Below the pieces are notes generated by a model. It did no database searches, was not told the origin of the DNA, and saw only the letters and a program-made list of their open reading frames with translations. The translations under genes and the position numbers were made by a program. A stretch of DNA of 34,688 nt. It comes from an uncultured Bacilli bacterium. Lineage in GTDB: Bacteria; Bacillota_I; Bacilli_A; RF39; UBA660. Of this stretch, positions 23,548 through 31,514 are shown one piece after another; position 1 is the stretch's first letter, and every line of letters begins with the position of its first letter. Location: assembly GCA_947624565.1 (NCBI GenBank), contig CANQKX010000014.1, forward strand, positions 1 to 34,688, in the 5' to 3' direction.

Positions 23548-24729
23548 CTATATTAAATCATAAGTATCTCTAGCTATTACAACTTCTTCATCAGTTGGTA
23601 TTACAAATACAGGTACTTTACTATCTTGTGATGATACAATACCTTCTTTACCAAATCTAAATTCATCATTTTTTTCTTTATCTATTTTTATACCAAGACA
23701 AGATAATCTATCTACTATCATTCTTCTTATATGTGGAGCATTTTCACCAACACCTGCGGTAAAACATAATGCATCAATTCCACCAAGTTCTACATAATAT
23801 TTTGCTACATAACCTACAATTGAATTAATATATAAATCGTTTGCTAATATACTAGGTTTATGATTTTCTTCAATTTTAATATCTATATCCCTAAAGTCAC
23901 TACTAACACCACTTACACCAAGCATACCACTTTTCTTATTTAATTGATTATCTATTTCTGTAATACTCATATTAGTTTTACCCATAATATATGGAATAAT
24001 ACTATAATCTATATCACCACATCTAGATCCCATTATAATACCTGCATTAGGAGTAAATCCCATTGTAGTATCAATACATTTTCCATCTCTAATCGCACTT
24101 ATACTTCCACCATTACCTAAATGACAAACAATTACATTTGCTAAATCTTTATCTAGTAATTCCATTACTCTTTGTGATACATATTTATGACTCATACCAT
24201 GAAATCCATATTTTCTAACTCCATATTTTGTATACCATTCATCTGGTACTGCATATCTAAATCTATCTTCCTTTAAAGTTTGATGAAATGCTGTATCAAA
24301 ACATCCAACCTGAACTGCATTTGGAATTTGTTTTTTAAAAGCATAAACTCCTGATATATTTGCTGGATTGTGTAATGGTGCTAAATCACTAAATTTCTCT
24401 ATTTCTTTTATTACATCATCAGTTAATATAACTGAATTAGAGAATTTATCTGCACCATGAACTATTCTATGACCTACACCTTTAATTTCATCAAGTGAAT
24501 CAATAGTTTTATTTTCAAGCAATTCTTTTATTAAAATATTTACTGCTACATCATGATTACTTAAGTCTGCTTCTTTTTTTACTTTTTCACCATTTATTTT
24601 AATAGTATAAAAACTATTATCTAATCCTATTCTTTCAAAAACTCCTGATATTAATACTTTCTCTTCTGGCATTTCATACATTTGAAATTTTAATGATGAA
24701 CTACCTGCATTTACTGATAAAATTTTCAT
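23548..24729 (-). CDS. ackA: Acetate kinase
   Basis: Converts acetyl phosphate and ADP to acetate and ATP, the energy-yielding end of mixed-acid fermentation. 393 aa, full length. Family signatures NAGSSSLKFQ (7-16), VGHRIVHG, GFHGMSHKYV, HLGNGGSISA and FTAGVGENA are all visible. No pta lies within the window. GAGGTGA precedes the ATG. First gene of ackA-nrnA. Confidence 0.97.
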   Translation of the reverse strand: MKILSVNAGSSSLKFQMYEMPEEKVLISGVFERIGLDNSFYTIKINGEKVKKEADLSNHDVAVNILIKELLENKTIDSLDEIKGVGHRIVHGADKFSNSVILTDDVIKEIEKFSDLAPLHNPANISGVYAFKKQIPNAVQVGCFDTAFHQTLKEDRFRYAVPDEWYTKYGVRKYGFHGMSHKYVSQRVMELLDKDLANVIVCHLGNGGSISAIRDGKCIDTTMGFTPNAGIIMGSRCGDIDYSIIPYIMGKTNMSITEIDNQLNKKSGMLGVSGVSSDFRDIDIKIEENHKPSILANDLYINSIVGYVAKYYVELGGIDALCFTAGVGENAPHIRRMIVDRLSCLGIKIDKEKNDEFRFGKEGIVSSQDSKVPVFVIPTDEEVVIARDTYDLI

Positions 24730-24747
24730 AAACTCACCTCACTATAT

Positions 24748-24776
24748 ATTATACACTAAATAAACTTTTATTTAAA
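24748..24776 (-). promoter_or_regulatory. SigA promoter of ackA-nrnA
   Basis: TTTAAA (24771-24776), 17-base spacer, TATAAT (24748-24753). Confidence 0.55.
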
Positions 24777-24786
24777 TATTATTATG

Positions 24787-24815
24787 AAAAAGAAAAACAT
24801 ATATTTACATATGTT
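24787..24815 (-). terminator. Terminator of the 292-aa tail-anchored gene
   Basis: AACATAT/ATATGTT stem with a six-base loop, followed by TTTTTCTTTTT on the minus strand. Confidence 0.65.
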
Positions 24816-25692
24816 ATCTTAATTTCATTATTAAATTTACAATAATTGCCGCATATATTAATACAATTATCGTAAGTATTAATACATCTGCAAAACCTGC
24901 TTTTTTAACATCAGTACTAGGTTTAATATCTGAAACTACATTATTTGAACTTAATTCTTCAGAATCATTTTCTTCTTTATTTAATCCCATAACATTTAAT
25001 TTATCATTTATACTAGTTGTATATTTACTTTTAGCATTATTAATTTGGTTTTCAGTAAAACTTATATTCTTTAATTTAGCAACTTCTACATAAACTAATA
25101 TATTTGCAAAACTAGTATTAATTAGTTCATCTAAATTTGGTTTTTGATCACTAGATGGAATATCGGATATTAATTTACCTTGAAGATCATAACTTGATAA
25201 ATCTTTAGGTAATACTTTATTATTTTTTACACAATATACTACATTATTTACTCCACTATCAGTAATAATCTTTATCGCTTTATTTATATTTACCATACCT
25301 GTTTTCTCATCAATTGCAAATGTAGAAAGTGCTTTATTTAATAAATTTTCATTTTTAGCAAGTGTACAATCTTGAATTTGTTTTAAATTTGTTGGAACGA
25401 TATCAAGAACAGTAGGTTCTTGTAATTGTTCTATTTCTTCAACTGGAGGCTTAACATTATTAACAAGATTATCCAAATTATTTAAACTATTATTTATACT
25501 TTTCATATCAAATGTATTAAAATCAAATAATTCTTGTTCTAATACATCCATAGATATCTCTTTTGATATTCCATTTTTTTCAAGAACTATATTCCCAGTA
25601 GAAGAATTAATTCCTTTTATTATTTTACTTGCAACTAAGTCTGGATTTTTTTCACAAAATAATCTTAATCTTTCAATAACATTATTACCCAT
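24814..25692 (-). CDS. Tail-anchored protein of unknown function (292 aa)
   Basis: No family recognised. A cytoplasmic helical body with a region about 85-200 that looks folded (IDEKTGMVNINKAIKIIT; VVYCVKNNKVLP), a low-complexity acidic linker (about 240-262), and a single hydrophobic helix at about 269-289 (VLILTIIVLIYAAIIVNLIM) followed by KLR. No signal peptide, so the N-terminal body should be cytoplasmic. AGGAGG precedes the ATG; extended -10 promoter upstream. It is one of three small tail-anchored proteins in the window (with 3003-3344 and 28245-29000). Confidence 0.8.
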   Translation of the reverse strand: MGNNVIERLRLFCEKNPDLVASKIIKGINSSTGNIVLEKNGISKEISMDVLEQELFDFNTFDMKSINNSLNNLDNLVNNVKPPVEEIEQLQEPTVLDIVPTNLKQIQDCTLAKNENLLNKALSTFAIDEKTGMVNINKAIKIITDSGVNNVVYCVKNNKVLPKDLSSYDLQGKLISDIPSSDQKPNLDELINTSFANILVYVEVAKLKNISFTENQINNAKSKYTTSINDKLNVMGLNKEENDSEELSSNNVVSDIKPSTDVKKAGFADVLILTIIVLIYAAIIVNLIMKLR

Positions 25693-25720
25693 ATTATTCC
25701 TCCTATTGTCCTATGCTATC

Positions 25721-25729
25721 ATTATATCA
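25721..25729 (-). promoter_or_regulatory. Extended -10 promoter of the 292-aa gene
   Basis: TGATATAAT on the minus strand, without a convincing -35. Confidence 0.55.
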
Positions 25730-25759
25730 TATAAAATAAAAAAATGATATACTTTTTTT

Positions 25760-25798
25760 AAAAAAAGCAAACTACATATAAATAAATATAGTTTGCTT
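25760..25798 (-). terminator. Strong terminator of the SASP gene
   Basis: Perfect ten-base-pair stem AAGCAAACTA/TAGTTTGCTT, 14-base loop, T run. Confidence 0.9.
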
Positions 25799-25820
25799 AA
25801 ATTTATATTAACAAAATTAA

Positions 25821-26036
25821 CTATTTGTTTTGAGTATTATAATTTCCGCTTATTTGAGATTGACCCATTTGAACTAATCTACGAGTAATTTCACCACCTA
25901 CTGAACCATTAGCTCTAGCAGTAGCATCAGCACCTAATTGAACACCGAATTCGTTAGCTATTTCATATTTCATTCTATCGATAGCTTCTTTTGAACCTGG
26001 AGTAACTAGTTTATTTCTATTTGATCCACTTGTCAT
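25821..26036 (-). CDS. Alpha/beta-type small acid-soluble spore protein
   Basis: 71 aa. SASPs coat and protect DNA in the dormant spore and are digested by GPR protease at germination. Both family signatures are intact: [13 protein letters not shown] with the GPR cut expected between E25 and I26, and [15 protein letters not shown] (41-55). The ATG at 26036 is preceded by GGAGGTG nine bases upstream; the in-frame codon at 26048 is within the leader. SigG promoter upstream, strong terminator downstream. Only one SASP lies in the window. Confidence 0.96.
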   Translation of the reverse strand: MTSGSNRNKLVTPGSKEAIDRMKYEIANEFGVQLGADATARANGSVGGEITRRLVQMGQSQISGNYNTQNK

Positions 26037-26062
26037 TTGTATTTTCACCTCCTATACATTTA

Positions 26063-26092
26063 TAGAATGTGAAATTTTTAACAATTCATACA
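26063..26092 (-). promoter_or_regulatory. SigG-type promoter of the SASP gene
   Basis: TGTATG (26087-26092), 17-base spacer, CATTCTA (26063-26069), close to the forespore SigG pattern TGnATA / CATACTA. Agrees with the known SigG control of SASP genes. Confidence 0.65.
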
Positions 26093-26115
26093 TTAATTTA
26101 TATGGTAATTAGTGG

Positions 26116-26148
26116 AAAAAAAAGATTAAATATTGCTATCTAATCTTT
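26116..26148 (-). terminator. Terminator of the DUF1292-coiled-coil gene
   Basis: AAAGATTA/TAATCTTT stem, 12-base loop, then eight T residues. Confidence 0.7.
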
Positions 26149-27075
26149 ATTATTTCCTTGAATTACATTTAATATACCATTCATCTTTTCTTGTACATCA
26201 CTTAATTCTTCTTTTAAAATATTACTTTCACTTTCTAATTGTTCATTAGCTTTTTTAAGTGATAATGCTTCTTTTTGTTTTTCAAACAAATCATACTTAG
26301 TTTTTGATAATTCTTCTTCTAAATCATCAATTTTTTTCAATTGATTTTCATATGCATTCATAAGTATTGGTTCAACTTCTTCTCTAAATTTATCTTTATA
26401 ATTTTTCTTTGGAGTTGACATTTGTAATTGATCATTTGATGATTCTTCTGGAACCTTAAATTCCTCTAAAGATGCTACTGCATCTGTTTTATTTTCAGGT
26501 TTAAAATTTGTTATTACATTTTCTATATTTTTATTTCTTGCCTGTAATTCTTCAAATGTAGGTATTTCTATTGTTTTACTTAATAAATCTTCTTTTTCTG
26601 ATTCTTGATTTAAAATAAATTCTGCTGGTGTATTTAATGCTGCTTCAACATTTACATTTGATAAAGAATTTATTTTAGAAGAATCTTCTTCTGAATATTT
26701 CAATGCTAAAGTATCTGCAAATTTTTTTGAAACCAAAAGTTTTTTAGGTCTTCTAACAGAAACTTCTTCATCTTTAAATTTTAAATCACAATTATATGCT
26801 TCATTTATTGGTTCATCTTCATCTTTTGCAATATCTTTCATAACATCTTTTATTTTATTCCATTCTTCATCTGATGTTATCTCTTTATATGAATAATTGC
26901 CATTTTCATATATAACTCCAGTTGTATATATTTTAACCATATTATTATCATTTATTTCATTATATGTATATGTTATATAATTATCAGTATCTGATAATTT
27001 ATATTTTGCAAGTATTTGTGCTTCTTCTCTTAAGCCTTCTTCATTTATTACGTAAAAAATTACTTTATTATCCAT
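26140..27075 (-). CDS. DUF1292-like domain fused to a coiled coil, unknown function
   Basis: 311 aa. Residues 1-85 resemble DUF1292 (B. subtilis YrzB): IFYVINEEGLREEAQILAKY, a central ITYTYNE strand, YTTGVIYENG, and the ending ITSDEEWNKIKDVM. A linker (90-215) with acidic and Pro/Glu-rich stretches leads to a coiled coil at about 225-305. No membrane segment. The function of DUF1292 is unknown. GAGGTG precedes the ATG; promoter lies in the 3' end of yutD. Its domain order matches the two adjacent gene pairs at 29.8-33.1 kb joined into one polypeptide. Confidence 0.8.
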   Translation of the reverse strand: MDNKVIFYVINEEGLREEAQILAKYKLSDTDNYITYTYNEINDNNMVKIYTTGVIYENGNYSYKEITSDEEWNKIKDVMKDIAKDEDEPINEAYNCDLKFKDEEVSVRRPKKLLVSKKFADTLALKYSEEDSSKINSLSNVNVEAALNTPAEFILNQESEKEDLLSKTIEIPTFEELQARNKNIENVITNFKPENKTDAVASLEEFKVPEESSNDQLQMSTPKKNYKDKFREEVEPILMNAYENQLKKIDDLEEELSKTKYDLFEKQKEALSLKKANEQLESESNILKEELSDVQEKMNGILNVIQGNNKD

Positions 27076-27103
27076 TTTTATTTACACCTCATTTACTATA
27101 AAA

Positions 27104-27132
27104 ATTATATCATACAATTATTTTTTTAGCAA
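27104..27132 (-). promoter_or_regulatory. SigA promoter inside the end of yutD
   Basis: TTGCTA (27127-27132), 17-base spacer, extended -10 TGA-TATAAT (27104-27112). Drives the DUF1292-coiled-coil gene from within the last codons of yutD. Confidence 0.7.
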
Positions 27133-27394
27133 CAAAATATTTGCAACCATAAGCACATTTTTCCTTTAAATATTTGTCGAGGTTACCAATCTTATTATAT
27201 TCTTTAGCTTTATTATTTTCATCATCATAAAAACCTTTTAATCTAAGTTTATCATATGCCCAATCTCCAACTACATAATCAAAATCATAAAAATAATCTG
27301 TACACTTACTTATAAACTCATCTTTTTTATAAGCATCTCTATAATCTACTATTATTTCGTATTTTAAATCACCTATATTTACTATTTTTTCCAT
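27110..27394 (-). CDS. yutD: YutD-like protein (DUF1027)
   Basis: 94 aa matching the YutD family of Bacilli, function unknown: NIGDLKYEIIVDYRDAYKK start, the hallmark YVVGDWAYDKLRLKGFYDD (41-59) and a C-terminal C-YGCKYFVAKK with two Cys. Start has AAGGAG before ATG. It follows yunB by 47 bases; B. subtilis also has yutD in the yun/yut region, so the neighbourhood appears conserved. Confidence 0.9.
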   Translation of the reverse strand: MEKIVNIGDLKYEIIVDYRDAYKKDEFISKCTDYFYDFDYVVGDWAYDKLRLKGFYDDENNKAKEYNKIGNLDKYLKEKCAYGCKYFVAKKIIV

Positions 27395-27441
27395 ACATAC
27401 TCCTTAATAATTTATCCATAATATAAGTATAACACATTTTT

Positions 27442-28197
27442 TTAATCACTTTCAATTGGTATAGATAATATATTAGAACTTTCATTAAGTTTTCCATTGC
27501 TATAATACTCTGGAACATTACCATTAATTACTTTAATTGCAACTGGAATATTGTTAACAATTTTAATATTTTTTGTTTGAAAAGGAATTATAACTTGCTC
27601 TGTTACTTCTACCCTAGCATATACTTCAATTAAAGCACTATTTATTCCATAATTACTTATATTTGTTTCTACACTACTTATTACATTACCAATTAAACTT
27701 AATTTAACAGGTATTTTAGGCCCAATATTTGATAAAAGTACATTATTTGTTATTATACCCATAGGAACCTCAGATATAACACCATTTTTTAAATTTTTTA
27801 TATCATATTCATCTGTATTAATAAAAGAAATATCATCTATTTTCCCTTTTTCTAATTTTTTTAAATTATCACTTACAATATTCGTCATCTCAGTTAAAAA
27901 CTTATTTACTATTATAGAATTAAAATCAACAGTTTGTATTTCACCAGCATTATTTTGAATAACATCATACATATCTTCTTGTAATGATGACAATACTTCA
28001 TCATTTATAGAATTCTTAATAATTACTATTGCCATTTTCTTACAATCTGTCTCAGCTTGTTTCATAATTACAGGTAAAATCTTCTTACCACTATAATCTA
28101 ATAATAAATACACACATATAATAACAATTACAATAATAGTTGATATCTTTGTACTTAATTTCATTTTCTTATGTGATCTAAGTTTTATTTTTTTCAT
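27442..28197 (-). CDS. yunB: Sporulation protein YunB
   Basis: 251 aa, a good match by eye to YunB, a SigE-regulated mother-cell protein in B. subtilis whose exact job is unclear. A basic N-terminus precedes one membrane helix (about 18-38); the body contains the conserved EVPMGIITNNVLLSNIGPKIPVK-type block (residues about 143-165, abbreviated here), YGINSALIEVYARVEV and VNNIPVAIKVINGNVPEYY. GGTGAT lies three bases before the ATG. A CATATAAT SigE-like -10 follows the previous gene's terminator. Confidence 0.92.
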   Translation of the reverse strand: MKKIKLRSHKKMKLSTKISTIIVIVIICVYLLLDYSGKKILPVIMKQAETDCKKMAIVIIKNSINDEVLSSLQEDMYDVIQNNAGEIQTVDFNSIIVNKFLTEMTNIVSDNLKKLEKGKIDDISFINTDEYDIKNLKNGVISEVPMGIITNNVLLSNIGPKIPVKLSLIGNVISSVETNISNYGINSALIEVYARVEVTEQVIIPFQTKNIKIVNNIPVAIKVINGNVPEYYSNGKLNESSNILSIPIESD

Positions 28198-28212
28198 GAA
28201 ATCACCTATTAT

Positions 28213-28220
28213 ATTATATG
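28213..28220 (-). promoter_or_regulatory. SigE-like -10 of yunB
   Basis: CATATAAT, one mismatch to CATACAnT; an ATA lies 14 bases upstream, two short of the usual spacing. TATAAT inside it allows a SigA reading as well. Confidence 0.45.
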
Positions 28221-28250
28221 AAAAAATAAGAAATTATAAATTTCTTATTT
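28221..28250 (-). terminator. Terminator of the 251-aa tail-anchored gene
   Basis: Twelve-base-pair stem AAATAAGAAATT/AATTTCTTATTT, three-base loop, T run; overlaps the stop. Confidence 0.8.
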
Positions 28251-29000
28251 TATTATATATTTTTTAACAACAAATGCTATCGCAACTATTACTAAAGCAG
28301 TTAATAAAAATACTAATATTTTTATAAAAACAGTTGTTTTTTTAACATCTTGTTTAATATCATTTATACCCTCAAAATCTTTTGTACTAAACATAAAAGT
28401 ATCAGTACTATATTCAGTAGTATCATCATTTATTTGCTTTATATTAATATCTGCTTCTGTTTTAAATTTAGTGTCATTTAATTGTAATTCTTCACTCTCA
28501 GTTAAATCATCAAACATATCAAGTGCAATATCTTTTGAACTTACATTTGTAAGTGTATTCATTATATTCAATAATTCTTTTTCTTCTTTTATTAAATTTT
28601 CATATACTTTTCTAGTTTTTGATAGTTCTTCATCTAAATTCTCTTTAAATTTATAATTTTCAAATTTTCTTTTTTCATTTGCTTCTTCTATTATATCTCT
28701 TTGACTCTTTGCTCTTTTTAAAACCTCATTAATATCATATAATTTATCTTCTTCATCTTTAGCAGGAACAATACTACTATATTCAATTTTATCATTATTA
28801 TTTCTTTGAACTCTATTAGTTTTATTTTTTTCCTTATCAATTATTTCTTTAATTTTACTAATATCTATTTCATTTGAATCATCAATTACTACCATATTAC
28901 TATAATTAGTATCTGAATAAATATCATCATATAAATTTTGATTTTTTTCAACTCTACTTAAATTGTCATTATTATCATACTTATCTAGTCTAGATTTCAA
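28245..29000 (-). CDS. Tail-anchored coiled-coil protein, unknown (251 aa)
   Basis: No family recognised. Highly charged; coiled coil at about 95-145 (EVLKRAKSQRDIIEEANEKR onwards) and one C-terminal membrane helix (about 227-247) ending KKYIIK. No signal peptide, so the body is cytoplasmic. A TTG at 29000 is chosen as start because GGTGAT lies four bases before it, as in many genes here; ATG at 29006 and GTG at 29009 lie within that ribosome site. Monocistronic with its own terminator, directly upstream of yunB. Confidence 0.75.
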   Translation of the reverse strand: MKSRLDKYDNNDNLSRVEKNQNLYDDIYSDTNYSNMVVIDDSNEIDISKIKEIIDKEKNKTNRVQRNNNDKIEYSSIVPAKDEEDKLYDINEVLKRAKSQRDIIEEANEKRKFENYKFKENLDEELSKTRKVYENLIKEEKELLNIMNTLTNVSSKDIALDMFDDLTESEELQLNDTKFKTEADINIKQINDDTTEYSTDTFMFSTKDFEGINDIKQDVKKTTVFIKILVFLLTALVIVAIAFVVKKYIIK

Positions 29001-29101
29001 GAACATCACCTACTATACTTAAATAATAACATATTTTAAGATTTTTTTAAATACCATTATACTTTTTTTATATTTTATATTTTATTTTTAATAATTTATT
29101 G

Positions 29102-29107
29102 TATAAT
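29102..29107 (+). promoter_or_regulatory. -10 box of the ferredoxin gene
   Basis: TATAAT 25 bases before the ATG; the -35 region is AT-rich without a clear hexamer. Confidence 0.5.
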
Positions 29108-29131
29108 GTATATAGATGTGGAGGTGTATTT

Positions 29132-29332
29132 ATGGAAAAAATAGTAAAAATTAATAAAGATAAATGCCTAGGATGTGGAATGTGTGTAGGTATTAATTCA
29201 GATGTATTTAATTTTGACGATGACGGACTTGCTAAAGTAGATAATGATAAAATAAATGAAGAAAATAAAAATGAAGTTAATAACGCTATTGATTCTTGCC
29301 CAGTTGGTGCAATTGAAGTAAAAGAAGATTAG
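29132..29332 (+). CDS. Single-cluster [4Fe-4S] ferredoxin
   Basis: 66 aa with the four cluster ligands C12, C15, C18 (CLGCGMC) and C56 (CPVGAI). A second cluster motif is absent, so it is the monocluster Bacillus-type ferredoxin. It is a small electron carrier; partners are not visible here. GGAGGTG before the ATG at 29132 decides the start; upstream in-frame codons lie in the leader. Confidence 0.93.
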   Translation: MEKIVKINKDKCLGCGMCVGINSDVFNFDDDGLAKVDNDKINEENKNEVNNAIDSCPVGAIEVKED

Positions 29333-29335
29333 AAA

Positions 29336-29366
29336 TAAAAAAGCCATTCAAATGAATGGTTTTTTT
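29336..29366. terminator. Bidirectional terminator between ferredoxin and HU genes
   Basis: Thirteen-pair stem AAAAAGCCATTCA/TGAATGGTTTTTT (one G-U) with a two-base loop and T runs in both directions, between convergent genes. Confidence 0.85.
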
Positions 29367-29370
29367 ATTA

Positions 29371-29643
29371 TTAGTTAACTGATTCTTTTAATTTGCTACC
29401 AGCTTTGAATGAAACGCTAGTTCTTGCAGCAATTTTAACTACTTCACCAGTTCTTGGGTTTCTACCATTTCTAGCGGCTCTTTTTGAAGTTCCAAAAGTT
29501 CCGAAACCAGTTAAAGTAATTTTTTCTCCTTTTTTTAGTGTTTCAGCAACAGTGCTCATGAATGCTTCTAATGCACGAGATGAATCTGCTTTAGTTAATC
29601 CTGATTTTGCTGCCATTGCTTCGATTAAATCTGCTTTTGTCAT
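29371..29643 (-). CDS. hup: Nucleoid protein HU
   Basis: 90 aa, standard length. Histone-like DNA-bending homodimer. Typical features are MTKADLIEAMA start, ITLTGFGTFGTSKRAARNGR, NPRTG and a FKAGSKLKE end. A GGAGG ribosome site precedes the ATG. The 5' untranslated region contains a 21-base near-perfect palindrome at the predicted transcript start. Confidence 0.96.
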   Translation of the reverse strand: MTKADLIEAMAAKSGLTKADSSRALEAFMSTVAETLKKGEKITLTGFGTFGTSKRAARNGRNPRTGEVVKIAARTSVSFKAGSKLKESVN

Positions 29644-29671
29644 ATTAAAACCTCCGTATTCTGACTTATCG

Positions 29672-29692
29672 TATAAGCATACTATGCTTATA
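29672..29692. promoter_or_regulatory. 21-bp palindrome at the hup transcript start
   Basis: TATAAGCATA-C-TATGCTTATA, ten-base arms around one central base. It begins at the expected +1 of hup. Either an operator or the DNA of a 5' stem-loop. Confidence 0.55.
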
Positions 29693-29697
29693 AATAT

Positions 29698-29726
29698 AGA
29701 ATATCATTTTTTTATTATTTTATCAA
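29698..29726 (-). promoter_or_regulatory. SigA promoter of hup
   Basis: TTGATA (29721-29726), 17-base spacer, TATTCT (29698-29703). Confidence 0.6.
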
Positions 29727-29765
29727 TACTTTTTTAATAAAAATATAATTTTTTACTATATAAAA

Positions 29766-29795
29766 TTAAGAAAGTCGCTTATATTAAGCGGCTTT
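29766..29795 (-). terminator. Terminator of the four-gene coiled-coil operon
   Basis: AAAGCCGCTTA/TAAGCGACTTT stem (one mismatch) with a three-base loop, then a broken T run. Confidence 0.65.
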
Positions 29796-31196
29796 TTGAG
29801 CATTTAAGAAACTTTCTATTGAATCTGGTTTAGCAAAAGTTACAATATTCTCAACAACTGTAGAATTATCATTAAAATTATCTATTATATTTTTTAACTT
29901 TTTTCTATTAGTATTTGCAACTTTAAACTTTTTATCATATTTACCTTTAGTATATATTTTCTTAACTTTATCTAAACTGGAATCTTGCATATTAGAAGCA
30001 GTTCCGCTTAGTATAGAATCCAATGAAAGAACATTTGAATCAACTGAAGAGTTTTCCATATTCATCTGTGGTTGATTATTAACTTCTAGATTTATTTGTG
30101 GTTGTCCTTGATTAATATAATCTTTTAATAAAGGATCTTCTTGCATTCCATTATTACCCAAATTAGCATTATTCTCTGGAAGTTGTTTGTCCAAAGGATT
30201 TAAAATTGGTTCTGAATTTACTTGTGCTGGACTATTTTCTACTATATTATTTCCTAGATTAACATTACTTTCTTCAAGTTGTCTATCTAAAGGATTTAAT
30301 ATTGGTTCTGGATTTACCTGTGCTAGACTATTTTCTACTATATTATTATCTAGATTAACTTTATTTTCTTGAACCTGTCTATCTAAAGTATTTATTGGTT
30401 CTTGATCTATCTGTACTTGACTATCTGCTACTGCATCATTATCTAAACTAACATTATTTTCTAGATTTAAATCATTTGGTAATTCATCATTTACTTCAGT
30501 AGTATCTTGTTTTTCATCATCTTTCGTTAAAAAACTGATTTCAGAAGTATTTGAATTATCTTTTTCTTCTATTTTATTTTCTAAATATATTTTTTCTAAC
30601 TTTTCATAATAAGACATATCTTCTGTATCTTCAACATTTGTAGTATTTTTTGAATAATATTGAGAAATTTCACTCATTGTATTTTCATTAGTTCTAATTA
30701 TTTCATCATATTCACGATTTATAACATAATAGTTATTTACAGGAATATCACTAATTTGTACGAATGTATTTAAAGAATCTATATATATTCCCATTTTCTC
30801 TTCTTCTTTAGATTTAAAAGATTCATTAGCTAAATTCTTTATTTTACTAACAATTTCATCTTCTTGTAAAAGAATTTCATTCAATTGTTCATAAAAATCT
30901 CTAGATATTAAGTCTATATTGAATTTTTCTTCTTCTAAATCTTTTTGCTTTGATATAATATCAGATAATTTATTAGCATCAAGTTCAGATTTAAATTCAA
31001 CATTATCTTTATCCGCAAATATCTGTTCATAATTTTCTTCTAATGATTTCTCAGCATCAATTATTTCATTCATTCTGTTATAATATGGTTCTATTTTTTC
31101 TATAATTTGTTGTTTTCTTACTCTTATTTCTTCTAATGTAATAGATAATTGTAATAACTTATCTTTATCATTATTTGATAATTCAATTAACCCCAT
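29784..31196 (-). CDS. Coiled-coil protein with Asn/Gln-rich repeats, unknown (470 aa)
   Basis: No family recognised. Residues 10-130 are coiled coil; 130-210 possibly folded; 240-380 low-complexity, rich in Asn, Gln, Pro and Val, with a 32-aa unit starting LD(R/K)Q at 271, 303 and 335; 400-470 a basic, helical C-terminus. No signal peptide, membrane helix or sorting motif. AGAGGTGG precedes the ATG, 15 bases after the stop of a small DUF1292-like gene. Last gene of the operon 33120-29784. The repeat stretch looks like a flexible spacer. Confidence 0.82.
   Translation of the reverse strand: MGLIELSNNDKDKLLQLSITLEEIRVRKQQIIEKIEPYYNRMNEIIDAEKSLEENYEQIFADKDNVEFKSELDANKLSDIISKQKDLEEEKFNIDLISRDFYEQLNEILLQEDEIVSKIKNLANESFKSKEEEKMGIYIDSLNTFVQISDIPVNNYYVINREYDEIIRTNENTMSEISQYYSKNTTNVEDTEDMSYYEKLEKIYLENKIEEKDNSNTSEISFLTKDDEKQDTTEVNDELPNDLNLENNVSLDNDAVADSQVQIDQEPINTLDRQVQENKVNLDNNIVENSLAQVNPEPILNPLDRQLEESNVNLGNNIVENSPAQVNSEPILNPLDKQLPENNANLGNNGMQEDPLLKDYINQGQPQINLEVNNQPQMNMENSSVDSNVLSLDSILSGTASNMQDSSLDKVKKIYTKGKYDKKFKVANTNRKKLKNIIDNFNDNSTVVENIVTFAKPDSIESFLNAQKAA
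30147..30386 (-). repeat. 96-bp in-frame tandem repeat
   Basis: About 2.5 copies of a 96-base unit encoding a 32-aa block with LDRQ, NLxNN and NPEPILNP motifs; a degenerate further copy extends upstream. More diverged than the repeats at 4.0-4.9 kb. Confidence 0.85.
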
Positions 31197-31211
31197 ATTA
31201 CCACCTCTTTA

Positions 31212-31493
31212 TTAATTATTTTCTTGTCTTATTTTTTTATACGTTTCAGAAAAAACTTTATATGCATCTTGTCTTTCTTCTTCACTATCAAGATTCTTAA
31301 TTATTTCTTTTCCATCTTCTAAAACCAATTTTGATGCAAAAATAGAAACTTTCCCATTATCAGAATCATCGTCATCATCATTAATAGAATAGTATATATA
31401 TTCTACATCTTTATCATCTGGTTTTATTCTTGTAATAAAAGTTGCCTCTGTTTTACTTCCATCAGTTAATTCTATTTCAAACTTTTGTTTCAT
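31212..31493 (-). CDS. Small DUF1292-like protein (93 aa)
   Basis: Beta-rich start FEIELTDGSKTEATFITR, an acidic Asp-rich loop (40-48), SIFASKLVLEDGKE and a helical end SEEERQDAYKVFSETYKKI. This is clearly paralogous to the 91-aa gene at 32845-33120 (TR--P, Asp/Asn loop, E-A-Y-FS--Y--I) and resembles DUF1292/YrzB in layout. Lies between two coiled-coil genes, 21 and 15 bases away, so translation is coupled in one operon. Function unknown; a partner or adaptor for the coiled-coil protein downstream is my inference. Confidence 0.8.
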   Translation of the reverse strand: MKQKFEIELTDGSKTEATFITRIKPDDKDVEYIYYSINDDDDDSDNGKVSIFASKLVLEDGKEIIKNLDSEEERQDAYKVFSETYKKIRQENN

Positions 31494-31514
31494 CTTTTTA
31501 TTCTCCTTTATGAA

